Below, one piece after another: positions 37,701 through 50,300 of a stretch of DNA of 64,000 nucleotides. A model generated the notes under the pieces. The model was not told the origin of the DNA and ran no database searches. It saw only the letters and a list, made by a program, of their open reading frames with translations. Within the stretch, counting starts at the first letter, position 1, and the number at the start of each line of letters is the position of its first letter. The DNA comes from Pipra filicauda (lineage: Eukaryota > Chordata > Aves > Passeriformes > Pipridae): positions 310,001 through 374,000 of the forward strand of contig NW_024104402.1 in assembly GCF_003945595.2 (NCBI RefSeq), written 5' to 3'. Both the position numbers and the translations under genes were made by a program.

Positions 37701-40700
37701 TTTTAGTGTTGTTACTGATGAACAGTTTCTTGGTTGTGCAGATAAGACTGCCTTTTGGTGAGGACTTGCAACTATTAAAGCATTTGAGAGCACGGTGATA
37801 AGTATCAGCAATAAGCAAAACTTCATAGCTATAGATTAGATCATAGCTGTGAGGAAAAGATATTACCAGAAAGGACTGTGTCTTCTGGCACAGTGCTGCA
37901 CACCTTGCCTGTGTTTGTGTGGTTTGTTGGCTCTTTGCTGTCTTGCAACAAAAGCTACTCCAGCTACACTGTTGCTATTCCTGAAAATGGAGCACAAGTT
38001 TGAATCCCAAAGGCTTCCTGGACTTGGAGTTCAGCAGTCATCAAGGAGGGCAGAAAATCAGTGCTGCCTGTGACAATGTACCAAGAAATGGGGAAAAAAT
38101 CAGAGTCAGAGGCTCGGTAGAGGAGGTTACAAGGATTGCCTATGCCATTAGTTATGGTAGGGGGTTTTTTAGGAACAAAGACTCCATATGCGTTTGTATT
38201 CCACTGCTTATGTTTTTGGCCACTTCTATTTTCAGTAATACTTAGAAATACATTGTAAGTTGGAATGTCTTTGCAATAATTAGTTTAAAATACAGGTATA
38301 CAGGAATAGGACTTGGATGGTATGTTTTTAAATGTTTTGGTTTATGTTGCCAGTTTGAAGTGCAGATCAAGTCAGCATTGCAGTAGCCACCGTGTATAGA
38401 TGTATGAAGAGCATCATTTTGTAAATATCAGTTGATGCATCTTTGAGTGTTTTGTGGAACATAACATAAAAGGCACATTCCTTGCCAAAACTTCTTTTGT
38501 GCTGGGCTTCTCTCTAATGTAATTTCTATCAGTAAAAGAATAAAGAGAGCATGGTTTTGGGCCCATTTTACTTGGCAGTGCACAAAGGAAAAGAAGGTTG
38601 GGGGTTGGGGGGTGTTGAGAGTATTATTTCTCAGCTACTTCACACAAAGAAATACTGTACTGCTTTCAGAAATCTCTGGGTACAAATGCCTCCTGTCACA
38701 GGCGATCAGTGTTACGCAGCTGTACAGAATACTGCAGTATGTTATAAAATTGTTGTCCTGGACTCAGTACAGGAAGGCTGGAACTGGGCAAGAGACAGGT
38801 CTGATTTTCCATACTCAGGTGGTTGCTAATTCTGGAGCAAGAATCATTTCAGTGAGCAGCTCTTTGGAAATGACGTTGTCTAACACAGTGCACTTAAAGG
38901 ACGAGTGCAGTTCTTCTTGGAGAGAGACTGACTTGGAAGGACTGAGAGTGTCTGTCTGTCTGCCTTTGAGCCATGTGCAATCATGTGTACTGTTGTACAG
39001 GAAGGGGTTAGAGACAACCTCCACAGCTTGCACAGCACTCATGTTGACTTGGCCTTCTGATTTTGTCAGTATATTTCTATCACAGCCCTGACAGTTTAAA
39101 ATTTGGTTGGTTGGTCTTTCCTTGGTTTGACTTTAACACAAGAACTTGGTTGGATGCTCCATCTTAAAAGGAATCCAAATGGTGTGGGAGGGCTGGACAT
39201 TTGGGGGACTTGTTATTTCAGGCCTTTACATCTATAGTGGTAGATGTCCTACCAAGGTTATCCCAACCTGATAAGTTTGACTGTAGAACACAGGGTGCAT
39301 GGCTCTGTGTGCTGCTGGCAGAAGTGTTTTCTGCCAGTTCTCTTAGCAGGAGCCAAGACTTTACTTCAGAGGGGTGGGGAGGGAATAAGCCAGCGGGCCA
39401 CTAGACCAGACAGTCCTGCTTCCAAAGAGAGAACAGCTATGACCACCAGTAGTTATCCTGGTTCAGGAGCTACCTAAAGAGGTCGGGAGGAGAGACTGTG
39501 TGCTTGGCATGCACTGCAGTTCTTCTTTCGTAGCCCCACACAGGGAAAAGGTAAAGAGTGAAGTTCCTCATAGTTGTTGGCATAAACATATGCACATGGG
39601 CACTCTTCATGCTTGGTAAACTTATGTCCCTATTGCCCTCTTTCAAATGATCTGTGTAATACTGAAAATGAGATAACAGTTCCTGCTTTGGAACTGTCAA
39701 TAAACAAATCTCTCCATTTTATGTTATGTGCACACGTTTGGCTATCAGATGTTTCCTGCAGTCCTGCTGCTTAATGGTCTTCGTGCATCTCTCCTTTTGG
39801 GATGAGCATATGAATTTTCTCTCCTAATTATAAACTTGCACTGCTTAAATTAGTTTAGTAATGATGAGAGTGGCCATTATTCATTAATGTGTGAAAAGAA
39901 AGAAAGATTCAACTCATTTGATTTCTGTTGGTCACAAGTACTTTGAAAGCAGATGACTTTATTCTCACACTTAAAATTTGAATATACTATCTTTTTTATG
40001 CTTGAAACATGAAACTTCCTCATTAGTTGACTTACTGTGAGAACAACCTCTAATCTGGCTCTTTGACATAAAACAGAAACTGAAAATTTTATCTGACTTA
40101 TTTGTGTTATATTGAACTCCATCAGATTTTCTTGGCGTCCTTTCATTTTTCAGTTTTCATGAAAGTGCTTCATTTAAAATTTAGTTTTAAGATATGGTTT
40201 CTTGATGTTGGTTCAGTATTGCAACCTGTTCTATTTGTAGTGTGTCTCTGGTACATGGCCCAGTACAGCAAGCTGTCATACTGAGACGGGGAGGATGTTT
40301 GGATATTTGAGAGGAGACACAGGCCTGTCTGTACTTTCTCATGTTTGTTTGGGCTTTTATTCTTATCAGGCGTTCAATATCCAATGCCATTTTTGATTCT
40401 TTTTGGTTCTTGAAGTTGAAGAAACACATCAATATTTGTGATTCTAACACATTTTGAAGCAGAATTGGCGTATTTGTTTGCTAGTATATTCTGGCAAAAT
40501 TGTACAGGCATTGCATGGTGAAAATAACTGATTCTGCCTCTGGGTATCCCGTTTTATTCACAGCAAGAAGGGGAATTGTGATGTGCAAATGACGGACACT
40601 CTGTGTAAACTGTTTCCTTTTTTTAGTCTTTCAGTCTGGTCTTTCCCTGGTATTTTATTTCTCTCAGGCATTTATGTATGGTCAGTTTAACATTTTCCTT

Positions 40701-41929
40701 CAATAGTTTTGGAGAGTTTGCAGGTTCTTTTGAGTGCTTACTCTTGTGTTTCCCTTCAAAAGAAACTTCTGTCCCTCTGTAGATGTGCAGCTTTGCTCAA
40801 ACTGCCAGGTCACAAATCCTGTACCTTCAAATGAACTTTGTGTTTAACATGGGTCAGGTTTTAACTTTGTTTGCTTTTAAACATGGTTTCATGCTTTACT
40901 TTCATAGTAAAGGCTCGCTGGCTGTTTCTCTGCAAGCACATGGTGTTCCTTAATATTTGCTGTTGGTGTGGATGTAGGCTACAACTAACACAGTAAGAAG
41001 AAAGGTTTTCATCAATATTTATATAAGGTGTATGGTTTATTTTTCCACACTGGGTGGATGTGTTGTTAAATAATAACAGCCATAGCTCAGTATTATTTCT
41101 AGGTAAGTTTATAAAAGAGCACACATTACTTAAAGGACTAGGTATTTGGTTTTTTTCTCCTAAACTGTTGCATGGAGAGTACTATTCAGTATATAATGTA
41201 CTAGACTGCAGCATGTTCTCTAGGTGGAAGGAAAGATATATATGATACTCTGGTGACATGTATATAATTAGTTCTGGGCAAACAAGAGTGAGTTATGGTT
41301 TGTGGTAATCTCTGTATTAAAATAGGTTTATGTTATTTTCTTAAACAGATATAGAATGCTTTAACCAAATTGAAGTAGTTCTGGTAGTGCATTTTTCCTT
41401 CCCTTGGGTAGAACAGCCTGCACTCCAAGGGCAGAAGGGGATGGGTGCAAGTTACCTTAACATGGCACAAGAAAAATGAATTGCTCCTGCATATCATTTA
41501 TAGCTTTGGTTTTGTTCTGCCTCAAACTTGGCTTGATGTGGGGGGCTTTGGGACCACCTTCTTTCTGAGATGTCCAGCTCCTCTGTACATCTGGCTTTGC
41601 CACTGGCTGCAAGCTCTGTGAGGAGGAGGGATATGCATTTCCAAGCTGGTTGGTGACTGGTTAAAAGGGGAGGTAAATGCTGAAAAAAACTAAGGCTGCC
41701 TTCTTCCTGGCTGACTGAAATAAGGCCAGATGGGTATTTCAGCCAAACAGAATTCCTCCCTTGGAGTGATTTAAAGCACAGTCTTGAAACTATGTGAGGG
41801 AGAGGTTTGTGATGAGCAGATTATTTCATCCAACATCTGCAAGAATCAGAGTCTCTCGATCTCTTCTGTGTTATTTTGTTTTGCCTTTAAGGAAGGTGAC
41901 TTTTAAGTATGACACTGCATTTCCTGTCC
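34741..41929. other. Non-coding stretch, some parts resemble conserved non-coding DNA
   Basis: No gene is recognised. Small features are an 8-bp hairpin at 35576-35596 (CTGTGTGT / ACACACAG), 12 T at 37182-37193, and a 9-bp hairpin at 39315-39337 (CTGGCAGAA / TTCTGCCAG). The segments at about 36060-36430 and 37000-37180 are repeat-free and A+T-rich, of the kind often seen in conserved vertebrate enhancers. That is an impression, not a measurement. Confidence 0.5.
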
Positions 41930-42060
41930 TGCCGGGGTGATGACTGCGGTCCTCTGTGGTGATGGACTGCAGCCGGTTGCCATGGCAATAAAAAGCCTCC
42001 CCAGCCGAGGAGCTGCTCCATCGCTGTGCCTTCCCTGGGAATTGGCTACAGCGGCTGGCT
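41930..42060. promoter_or_regulatory. G+C-rich island with RFX X-box; candidate enhancer or promoter
   Basis: A short G+C-rich island interrupts A+T-rich flanks. At 41976-41989 it contains GTTGCCATGGCAAT, which matches 13 of 14 positions of the palindromic RFX X-box GTTGCCATGGCAAC. RFX family proteins bind such sites in promoters and enhancers, notably of ciliary and neural genes. An AATAAAAAG stretch, weakly TATA-like, overlaps the 3' end of the X-box. No open frame of note follows, so I favour an enhancer or the start of a non-coding transcript. The motif is clear; the function is inferred. Confidence 0.5.
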
Positions 42061-44334
42061 TTGAGTATCTCGTGGGTGATTGAAATGTACTGACCTTACC
42101 TGATGTGCTTTGGGATCATAGGGATGAGGGTGTTTATTTTTAGCCTGAAAGGGTATCCTGGCATATTGAAATACATCTCTGCTCTCGTGTGGAATACATA
42201 CATTTTTGGAGTACTGTGTTTCTTCTGCCTAGCAGGGTTGCCTTGCCCTCACCTGCTCCCATGCAAGAGCATGAGTACCACATCGGACTTCCTTAGCTAC
42301 ATCAATCAAATCCTCTATTTAGTCGTTGTTCTCTTGCTTTGTAAATTACATTTCAGTATGCTATGAGCAAGAATAAAGACAATTCTTACATAAGCCACTT
42401 TAATTGAGTTTGTAGACTTTAATATTCCATTCTGAACTTGTTTGCTGCCCTTCAACTTCAGTGACTTCAGCAGCATTTCTGATGCACCAGATGGTGAGAG
42501 AGGTTCACATCTGAGATGCCCAAGTACTGCAGTGAGGGGGGGCAGTTGGGAGTGCTCCCTTGTATGTTGCCATTTTCCTGATGTGGCCTTTCCATCAGAG
42601 GATAATCCTGATCCTCACGTCATCTGAATATCCATTGGTTAGAAGGGAAAGTGGTAGCTGTTTCTGTCTACAGACAAAACGTGTCCTGAGTTTCAAAGCT
42701 GTGGTATTCCCTCACTCTCTGCACACATAGGAATTTCATATAATCAAGCTTGTAAACCATGGGCTGTACTTTCATAACTTTTTTGCCTCGTTTCACCTGC
42801 TGTGGGTGCTGCCACATAAAGAAAGCAAAGAAGGGAATCCTCAGTAGGGTTTGTTTGAAAAGTTTTTGTAGTAGCTGATTTTACAACCTGACCTCTGTGC
42901 GGGTAAAATATAATTAAAGCAAGAGATGTGTTGTAAATGATGCTAATTCAGAAAATACATTAAGTATGTATCATCAAAGTTTTTATCTCTGAAAGTTCTA
43001 ATTTTGTAAAAATACTGGAAAGCAATGGAAATAGAAGCCTGGTTGCATTGTAAATAGTGCTGAAGTATTTTAGTAACTAATACTAATGAGCCGAACATAT
43101 TTTTTTTCTTTAAATTTTTTTTCAAATGGCATTAGTATTCCAAACAGCAAAATCTCTGGCTGGAGAATTGTAGGAATGATGATTGCTCATTAGCAAATAG
43201 AATACAGATGTTCTGTTCAGTTTGCCTGAGTGCTTCACATAAACACCTTGGGGAGTGACTGGCACAGAGTACAAAACTTGATAGCATAAGAGTGTGCTTA
43301 ACACTTTGGTGCTGGCAAGAGGAGCAGAAGCATACCATGTAATTTTGTAAAATTTCATGTAGTTTTTAATCATTTGTAGTGTTTGCTTAACGGGACAACC
43401 ATTGTGTGGGAAGTACAGGGCGGTGAGGCAGGGGAGGTATCTCTACAGGGCTGTCATCAACACCAGAAAGTAGAGTTGAGTCAACTTTGTAGAGGTCTGT
43501 TCATTTCTTTTGGTTGACTTTCTACCTTCAGCTTACAAAGAAGCAAATTTCTATCCCCCCTCAAGGTCTCTATCCATTGTATGTGTTTGTATTTCTGTAC
43601 TCAGTTACCCAGAATTTCTTGGGCCTCTGAACCAGCATCTTTTTGTTTCTTTTCTCATATGTCTTCAGGTAAGAAATCTGTTGTTCCTCTTCTCCCTTTC
43701 TTTCATTCCTCCATCCTCCCCTACCCAACAGTAATCACAATAACAATAATCTCAACAATTTTAACAGTTTTTTTAAGAATTTATTTTTAGTCATATATGT
43801 GCAGTGACTGTTTTCGAAGATATATTAAGTAAGGACTGAATTAATAAGGAACCATTAGGAACTTCCTGATAGTTATGTGTTAGTGGCTGTGGGGTTTTAC
43901 ATCCCAGCATGATGTCACTAAATTCACAGTTTTCTGCCAATGCCAGTAGTGCTTAGGGAGCAGCTGAAAGGGGAGATGCCCTGTCTCTGCTGAAGGAGCC
44001 AAGAGAATCAAGCCTCTGTGTTCCTCACTCTAGGACTCTGCTCCTTGCAGAATTTTGTGACATTTCCCTTTCAGTGAAGATGCAGGAATTGTTTGGGTTT
44101 TGAAACCTGCTTAACAAATGATGAATCTTATACGTGCAATTGGGTGGACTTCAGAAGGAAAAGGATTCCTAGCTGCAATATTACTCTGGCTTCTTGCTAT
44201 TATGTGTGTTTGTGTTACGCTTGTTTAGTTGCCAGGGCCAGGTTGAGAGGAAGCTGAATGAACTTGGAAAGTTTCAAAATGCATTTATTTTATTAAAGAA
44301 TATGTTGATTCCGGTGGGCTCTTTTGGGTTGTAT
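42061..44334. other. Non-coding stretch, nothing recognised
   Basis: No gene or repeat family is recognised. The small frames here have no known domains. Confidence 0.5.
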
Positions 44335-44358
44335 TGGTTGGTTGGTTTGGGGTTGGGG
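44335..44358 (+). repeat. G/T-rich tract, possible G-quadruplex
   Basis: The plus strand has five closely spaced G-tracts (GG, GG, GG, GGGG, GGGG) separated by TT or TTT. It includes two TTGGGG units resembling ciliate telomere repeats. This pattern can form a two-tier G-quadruplex. It lies in a longer G/T-rich patch (about 44310-44410) of a kind common in avian introns. Confidence 0.6.
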
Positions 44359-47300
44359 TTTTTGTAATGTTTTGTTGGGAATTTTTTGTTTGTGTTAGTT
44401 TTGTTTGATTTTTTTACATTGGGTAAGAAGTCTTCAAATTGCTGCCATATACGCATGGAGCAGTAAAATTGTGCTTCAAAGCAGTACCTATTTCATACTG
44501 CAGCTGAACTACCGTATTCCAGACCTGATTGCCTGCCAGCTACTCTGCAAATTATTATGCAATTCTTGGCAAGCAGTTATTAAAAATGGTTTTGTGGGGG
44601 CTTATTAGACTATTTAAAGTAGCTTTTTCTTTTCCACCTTAGTGGAGAAGCCTTAAAAGTATTGATGTCAGCGCTGGGAATTGGTCAGCTGATACAAATG
44701 AGAAGATGGCATTGGGCACCCAGAGAGTTGGTTACAGCCTTGGGGTTTGTTGCTTGTGAGCTCCCAGCCCCATGTTAAGCAAATATTCAAAACTAAATGG
44801 AACTTATTAACGTTAGTTTGCCCTGCTAAGTTGAAAACAGTCTGTCTAAATGTAAAAAAACATAGTAGGTATCAAAGTTTAACCACTTCTAGACGTGAAA
44901 TCAAATTAACGTGAATTGAAACAAGTTGGATCAGCATGAAGTGACTCTGTTTGTAAAGAGTACTTTGCATTTCTAAATCTTTTCACAGCCATAATTGAGA
45001 GAAGAATATCGGGCAACTTCACTTACAAAGCTTCTGTTTGCTTCCTCCTCTTGCCCTAAAGCAAACAAAATAGGCAGTCTCCCAATTTGGAATCTATTGA
45101 ATGAACCAAAATCACTTATGTGCTGTTTAGTTGTTGTGGCAGCAAGGCAAATAGATGTGAAAAGATTAGCCAAACAAAACGGCAAAAACCTTGGCCCTGT
45201 TGTAAGGATTTGGAAACCCAGTAGTTCATCAATTGTTGGGGCTGCAGGATAAAGGCGTGTAGGTGGAAGCAAGCTGAAAGTAAAACAGCTCATCTATGAG
45301 ATGTTTAGGAATACTTGTGTTAAAGGTTTAAGTTTCAGTGTCATCTCTTCCCTTCTGTTTCATTGCACCTTCAATAGGTATTGGAAATCACATTAACAAA
45401 TAGCAAAGGTGTGAAGGAAAGCATGTTAAAGAAGAAAATTTAGGAATAGGTTAGCTTAATGACACTGTCCTCTGTTGCAAAGAAGATAGATCCGAGACAG
45501 GTGTTAGTGGGGGCATAAGGTTTCTTTCAATCACATTTTAAAAAATCTGAGAAATTGTAGACTTCAGGACAACTACAGCAATGATTGTCAGCCAAGAAAC
45601 ATGTAGTAGGAGGCAGTCTTTACCTCAAAAAGCTTGCGGAGTGAATATACCAGCTAGGCAGCCCATGCAAAGGAGAAAAATTAAACTTTGTCCGTTTGGA
45701 AGGGATGAAACACATTAACTGAAACCACAGTGTCTGCTTGGAAATAGAATGTGAATTTGAAGCCATGCTACTCCCAAGGTTTTGCTGGTACAGGCTTGCT
45801 AGACCTAAGTATAGCTGAAGTAGAATTGTTCCCATATATCTTACTGTAGGGTCCATCCTTGAATAGGGGCCCAGTGTTTAACAGACAGTGTCTAGATGGA
45901 TTGAGCCTTCCCATCACTGCCTAGAGGTCTGATTTACTTTTCTTTGAAATTGATAAATGGAGTGGTAGAGAATTGTTGCTGTGATATGAATTATTCCCAC
46001 TGTTATTAAATAATAAACATGACCACAGCGACCTACTCACTCTCTGAACTGGATTCCTTCTGTGGCTTAATCTTGGTAATGGCTTCATATTTGAATTACA
46101 AAATGTCATGGGTGAGCTGTGAGCTTCTGAAGAAAGGGGCAGCAGAAGGAAGTTGGTAGATTGATACCATATCATGTGTATCATAAAGTAAGGTAGTAAA
46201 AGCCCCAGGAAGTTATATTTCTTAAGTAATGCAATCAGAATTGCACTTAGACAGAGAAGATTGCTTTGTATTTACTAGCCGTGTTTACTGCTTTTTCTAA
46301 TGTGCCTAAGGAAACTTCAGGAAGTGGAAAATGGAGTTCTAGACCTGAATCTGTATAGTTACTTTTGGGAATAACGCAGCAAAATGAGTGAGCTTGATTT
46401 GCTACACAGCAGATGCCAGGATTATATGATGTGGAAGGAATTTTTTACTTTTAAACCCTTTCAGTGTGATGACATGCAGGGGAGAGAGGAAGGAGGGGCT
46501 GACATAAGTGCCCTCATGTTTTTTTAACCTCTTCAGTGCTCTGAATCCAGAAATACCAGTTGATTCATGTAAGCACAGCCTGTCTGTGTAGGTGGATGCT
46601 ACCAAAACAGTAATTAAATATAGTGTATGTTTCTGGACTAGAGCTAAAAGGGAACAGAAAATAATGCTACTTACTCTGTGGTTTATACTGTGCTGCTATG
46701 AACAGAGAATGCAGCAAACAGAGAGAACTGAGTTCACATGAAAATTGATGAAGAGTACAGTGTGTCTTTTTTGGTATTTATGCATTATTTAAAACAAGTT
46801 TAGCAGACTATAAAGCTTTTGATTATAGTCAGCTTGTAAGTGTGCTCTGCTACATTGTGCAACATCTCAAAATAAAATGGACCAGCAGTTGTTTACACAA
46901 GTTAAAGACTTTCAAGACCAGCTCATGGGAGGAGCAGATGGTATTTGGGCATTGTGTTGTGGTCTTGCAGTCCACGCAGTGCCTTGTTGGGCTGATTCAT
47001 GAAGTTCCATTTGCAGAGGCATCATAGTGAGCTCCTTCACTGAGAGGAGAAGAAACATTTGAATGAACTTTCTTGTCTGTTGTGCTGTCTTTAGTAAATG
47101 CCATTGACTGCTGCTATATTTAAAGAAAGTGACGAGAGTATATCAGAGCCTTTATTAAAGTAAATTGGTGTCCTTTGCAAGGATGATCCTTCCTTTCAGT
47201 AGAGCTGTCTGTGTTGGCTATGGTAAGGGTAAGAAGCCATGCAGGTAAGGTTCAGCCCCAGGTGTTTGGAGTGGGATCACACAGTGGTGCCTGCTGAGCT

Positions 47301-50300
47301 GGCAGCCCAGGTGTGTTCCTGTGGCACGAAGGGCCAGCACACTGCCTTGGCACCACATTTCACTCCCATATCTGCTTCGTTGTGCAACTGAAAACTCCTG
47401 GAAACTGAGGAGTGCTCCCGCTGCCCTGCAGGCAGGGTGCTTCCTCCCACCACCTCCCCTTCCCACGCAGTGTGCTGGGGTGCTTGCATGTGTTAGTTGG
47501 ACAGGGAGGAATGTTTTCTTCACTAATATAAGGAGGGTGAAAATACTTCTTTGCCAAAGGGAGAGAAAGGGGAGGAGGGGAGTGGGCTGCTCTAAAGCAG
47601 GGACAGTGTGAAACCTCAGCTGCCAAGATCTTGTGGTGTTTCCCTTTTAAGCACTAATAAAGCTCAGGGTGACTTAATATTCAAAACCTGTTGAACCTGT
47701 TGGCAAGAACAGAGCCCTAGATCCTCATTGCAGAGGGTTTGTTTGTTGCTACCAACTGCATTTCAATTGCCTAGTGATAGTGTTTGTTTTCTTGGAATTT
47801 GCTTTCTGATGCAATGTTCCAGCAGTCCTGACTGCAATCCTGCAGAGGTGGAGTTACTGTGGGCCAAAGTACGGCAGGGCTGCGGGCACCCCACAAGTCC
47901 GGTCCTGCTGCCGAGAGGGTGACAGCAGGCAAGGAGTGTAGTGGCTTCAAAGGGGTCGAATGTGGGAAATGGAGGAAAACTGCAGTCTCTTCCTACTCCC
48001 ACTGTCAGGCACGGTCAGCGTTAAACCCGTTGCTTTTATAGGAACAGGCTGACCTACTTATTAAGGCATTGTATTTCAGTGTTCAGCTATGGCTGTCTGC
48101 CCCAGAGGGGTTGTGTTTCCAGCCCTGCTGAAACTCAGGCCCCAGCCATGTCCCAGCCTTCTGGGGAGTCTTGGGCAGGGAATGTGGGTACATCTGTTTG
48201 GTGTGAGGAGCTCTGGTACCACAGCAATGGGCACCACACACTTATCCCTGTGGAGAAAGGGGAAAAAGCCTACTGAAAGAACTGATACATGCCCAAGAGG
48301 AACAAGAAAATAGAAAGAAAATTGGAGAGGAGTGATGTTTAAATGGTATGAAAGGTTTTGATCAGAAATGTGGTTTTGATTGCATTCTATAGGGGAGAAG
48401 GGCAAGCCACTAATGGCTCTGGGTACACTTTGGGTATCTGAAAGGAACGCTGTTTTGCCAGCTTGTGAAATGCAGAGATGGTTGTAGTCAGCTGCCTTTT
48501 CCTAGCTGCATTCCTGAAGCACAGGAAAGGGTTGGTTTGAGAAGAACACATGCAAATGAGCAATTTAGGAGAAGACCAAACATCTGTGTGGGGGTCAGGG
48601 AGGAGCTTCCTCTGGATTTGGTCAGCTGGTGGCTCAGTATTGATGTCAGATTTGTGCATCTTGTGTCCATGGAAACGATGGCATCAGCCATCATGGGAGG
48701 CAATCCTGCAGCTCTTCCAAACCAGAGCTTTGGACTATTACAGCAAATCCAGATATCTGTGAGCAGGTGTCAAATGTGGGATGGTGGGTAAAATGGGACA
48801 GCACTAGGAAATGTCCTTTCTGTGACAGACCATTGCTTCTGCCTCTGCTCTGGGGGCCTTTCAGTTTTTCAGAGCTGTTGGATGTCATTCTGTTACACCA
48901 GCGAGAAGTATCTGCTCCATCGATCTATGACAGTGAGCTTAGACTCTCTGCTGCTGTGACTGAAATATATGCACCTACATGACTTCATAGTAAAAATGGA
49001 TTTGCCGCTCTGACATGACACCCCATCTGATTTAAAAGGAAATTTTCTGCTCTGTTTTATAGAGACTTTTACAAATATATCTATTCAGTTTCCATCCTGG
49101 AAAGCCAACATAATTGTCAGAGTTTTCCAGGAGATTTCCAGGAGATTTTACCCCCTGAAAAGTTGTGACGTCCTTTGGTAATTGCTGTGTAACCTTGGCT
49201 TTATGAACCATGGAAGGAGGAGTTCAGGTAGACATGCTCAGCCAGAATGTTATCACAGGTTTTGCAGAATTCACTGGTTTACATTTTGCACTTTTTCTTC
49301 GATACCTTGTACTCACATGCATGTCTCTTTTTCTTTGATATACACATATACCCTTGCCAAACTACTTACTATAAAAGTTTTGAAAGAAAAGAGAGAATTT
49401 CTGTGTTTAAATTCTTGAGAGGTAGTCTGCTATCATAATGATAGGGCTATAGGATTATTAATCCAGAGATACAAAATGACAGACATCATAGTTAATGCTC
49501 ATCAGCATCCTTTATAGCAATCTCAAAGCAGTCCCATCAGTAAAAAGCCTAAGCAAGCTGTGCTGCATTATCATGATTGAGGGCCAGATCAAATTTGATG
49601 TTGCTGGCTGATAAGAGTAGCAAACGAAGTTTTCCCACTTCTAAAACTGACTTTATAAATAAACTCTTTGTTACATTGCAAATACATCCTCACGTTTCTG
49701 TTAAAATACCCAGTAGTGACCTGAAAACCAACCTCAAACATGTTTTTGGATACTTTGCCTTGAAACTAAAAGGAAGGTAGCTGCTTACATTCATCTCTGA
49801 TAAACAAAGATGTAGCTCAGTGCATACTCAGCGCTAAGAGTTTGGGGGTTTATGAATTCAGGCCCTTTCCAGCCAGTATCAGGTCTAGCAACATTGATTT
49901 TTAATCAGGCATAATTACTGCTGTTAGTCTCCTGAAACAAGTAAGAGACAACTCCTCTCCAGCCATTTTAAGGCTTTACACTGTTTTCCATAACTGTATT
50001 ATAGTTGTACCATGTAGCACTTATTTTCTACTCTAAGGAGTCCTGTAACTATCAGGTCTCTAACTTTGCTGGAATGTCATTGACAATTTTGCATAAAATA
50101 GAAACATTTTCGTTGATGTATTCCCTAAGGAAGAATATTACTGGCTTTTATAAAAAAAGCCTTACAATTCTACAGTACATGCTATTAGCATGTGTGTTGT
50201 ACTGGATGAAATGTTGCACCAGATTTATGAATAATTGTTTCTAAATGGGGGTGTCAGGTATTTTTTAGGGGAGGGGAAAGGATCCCTTATAAGGTTTTCA

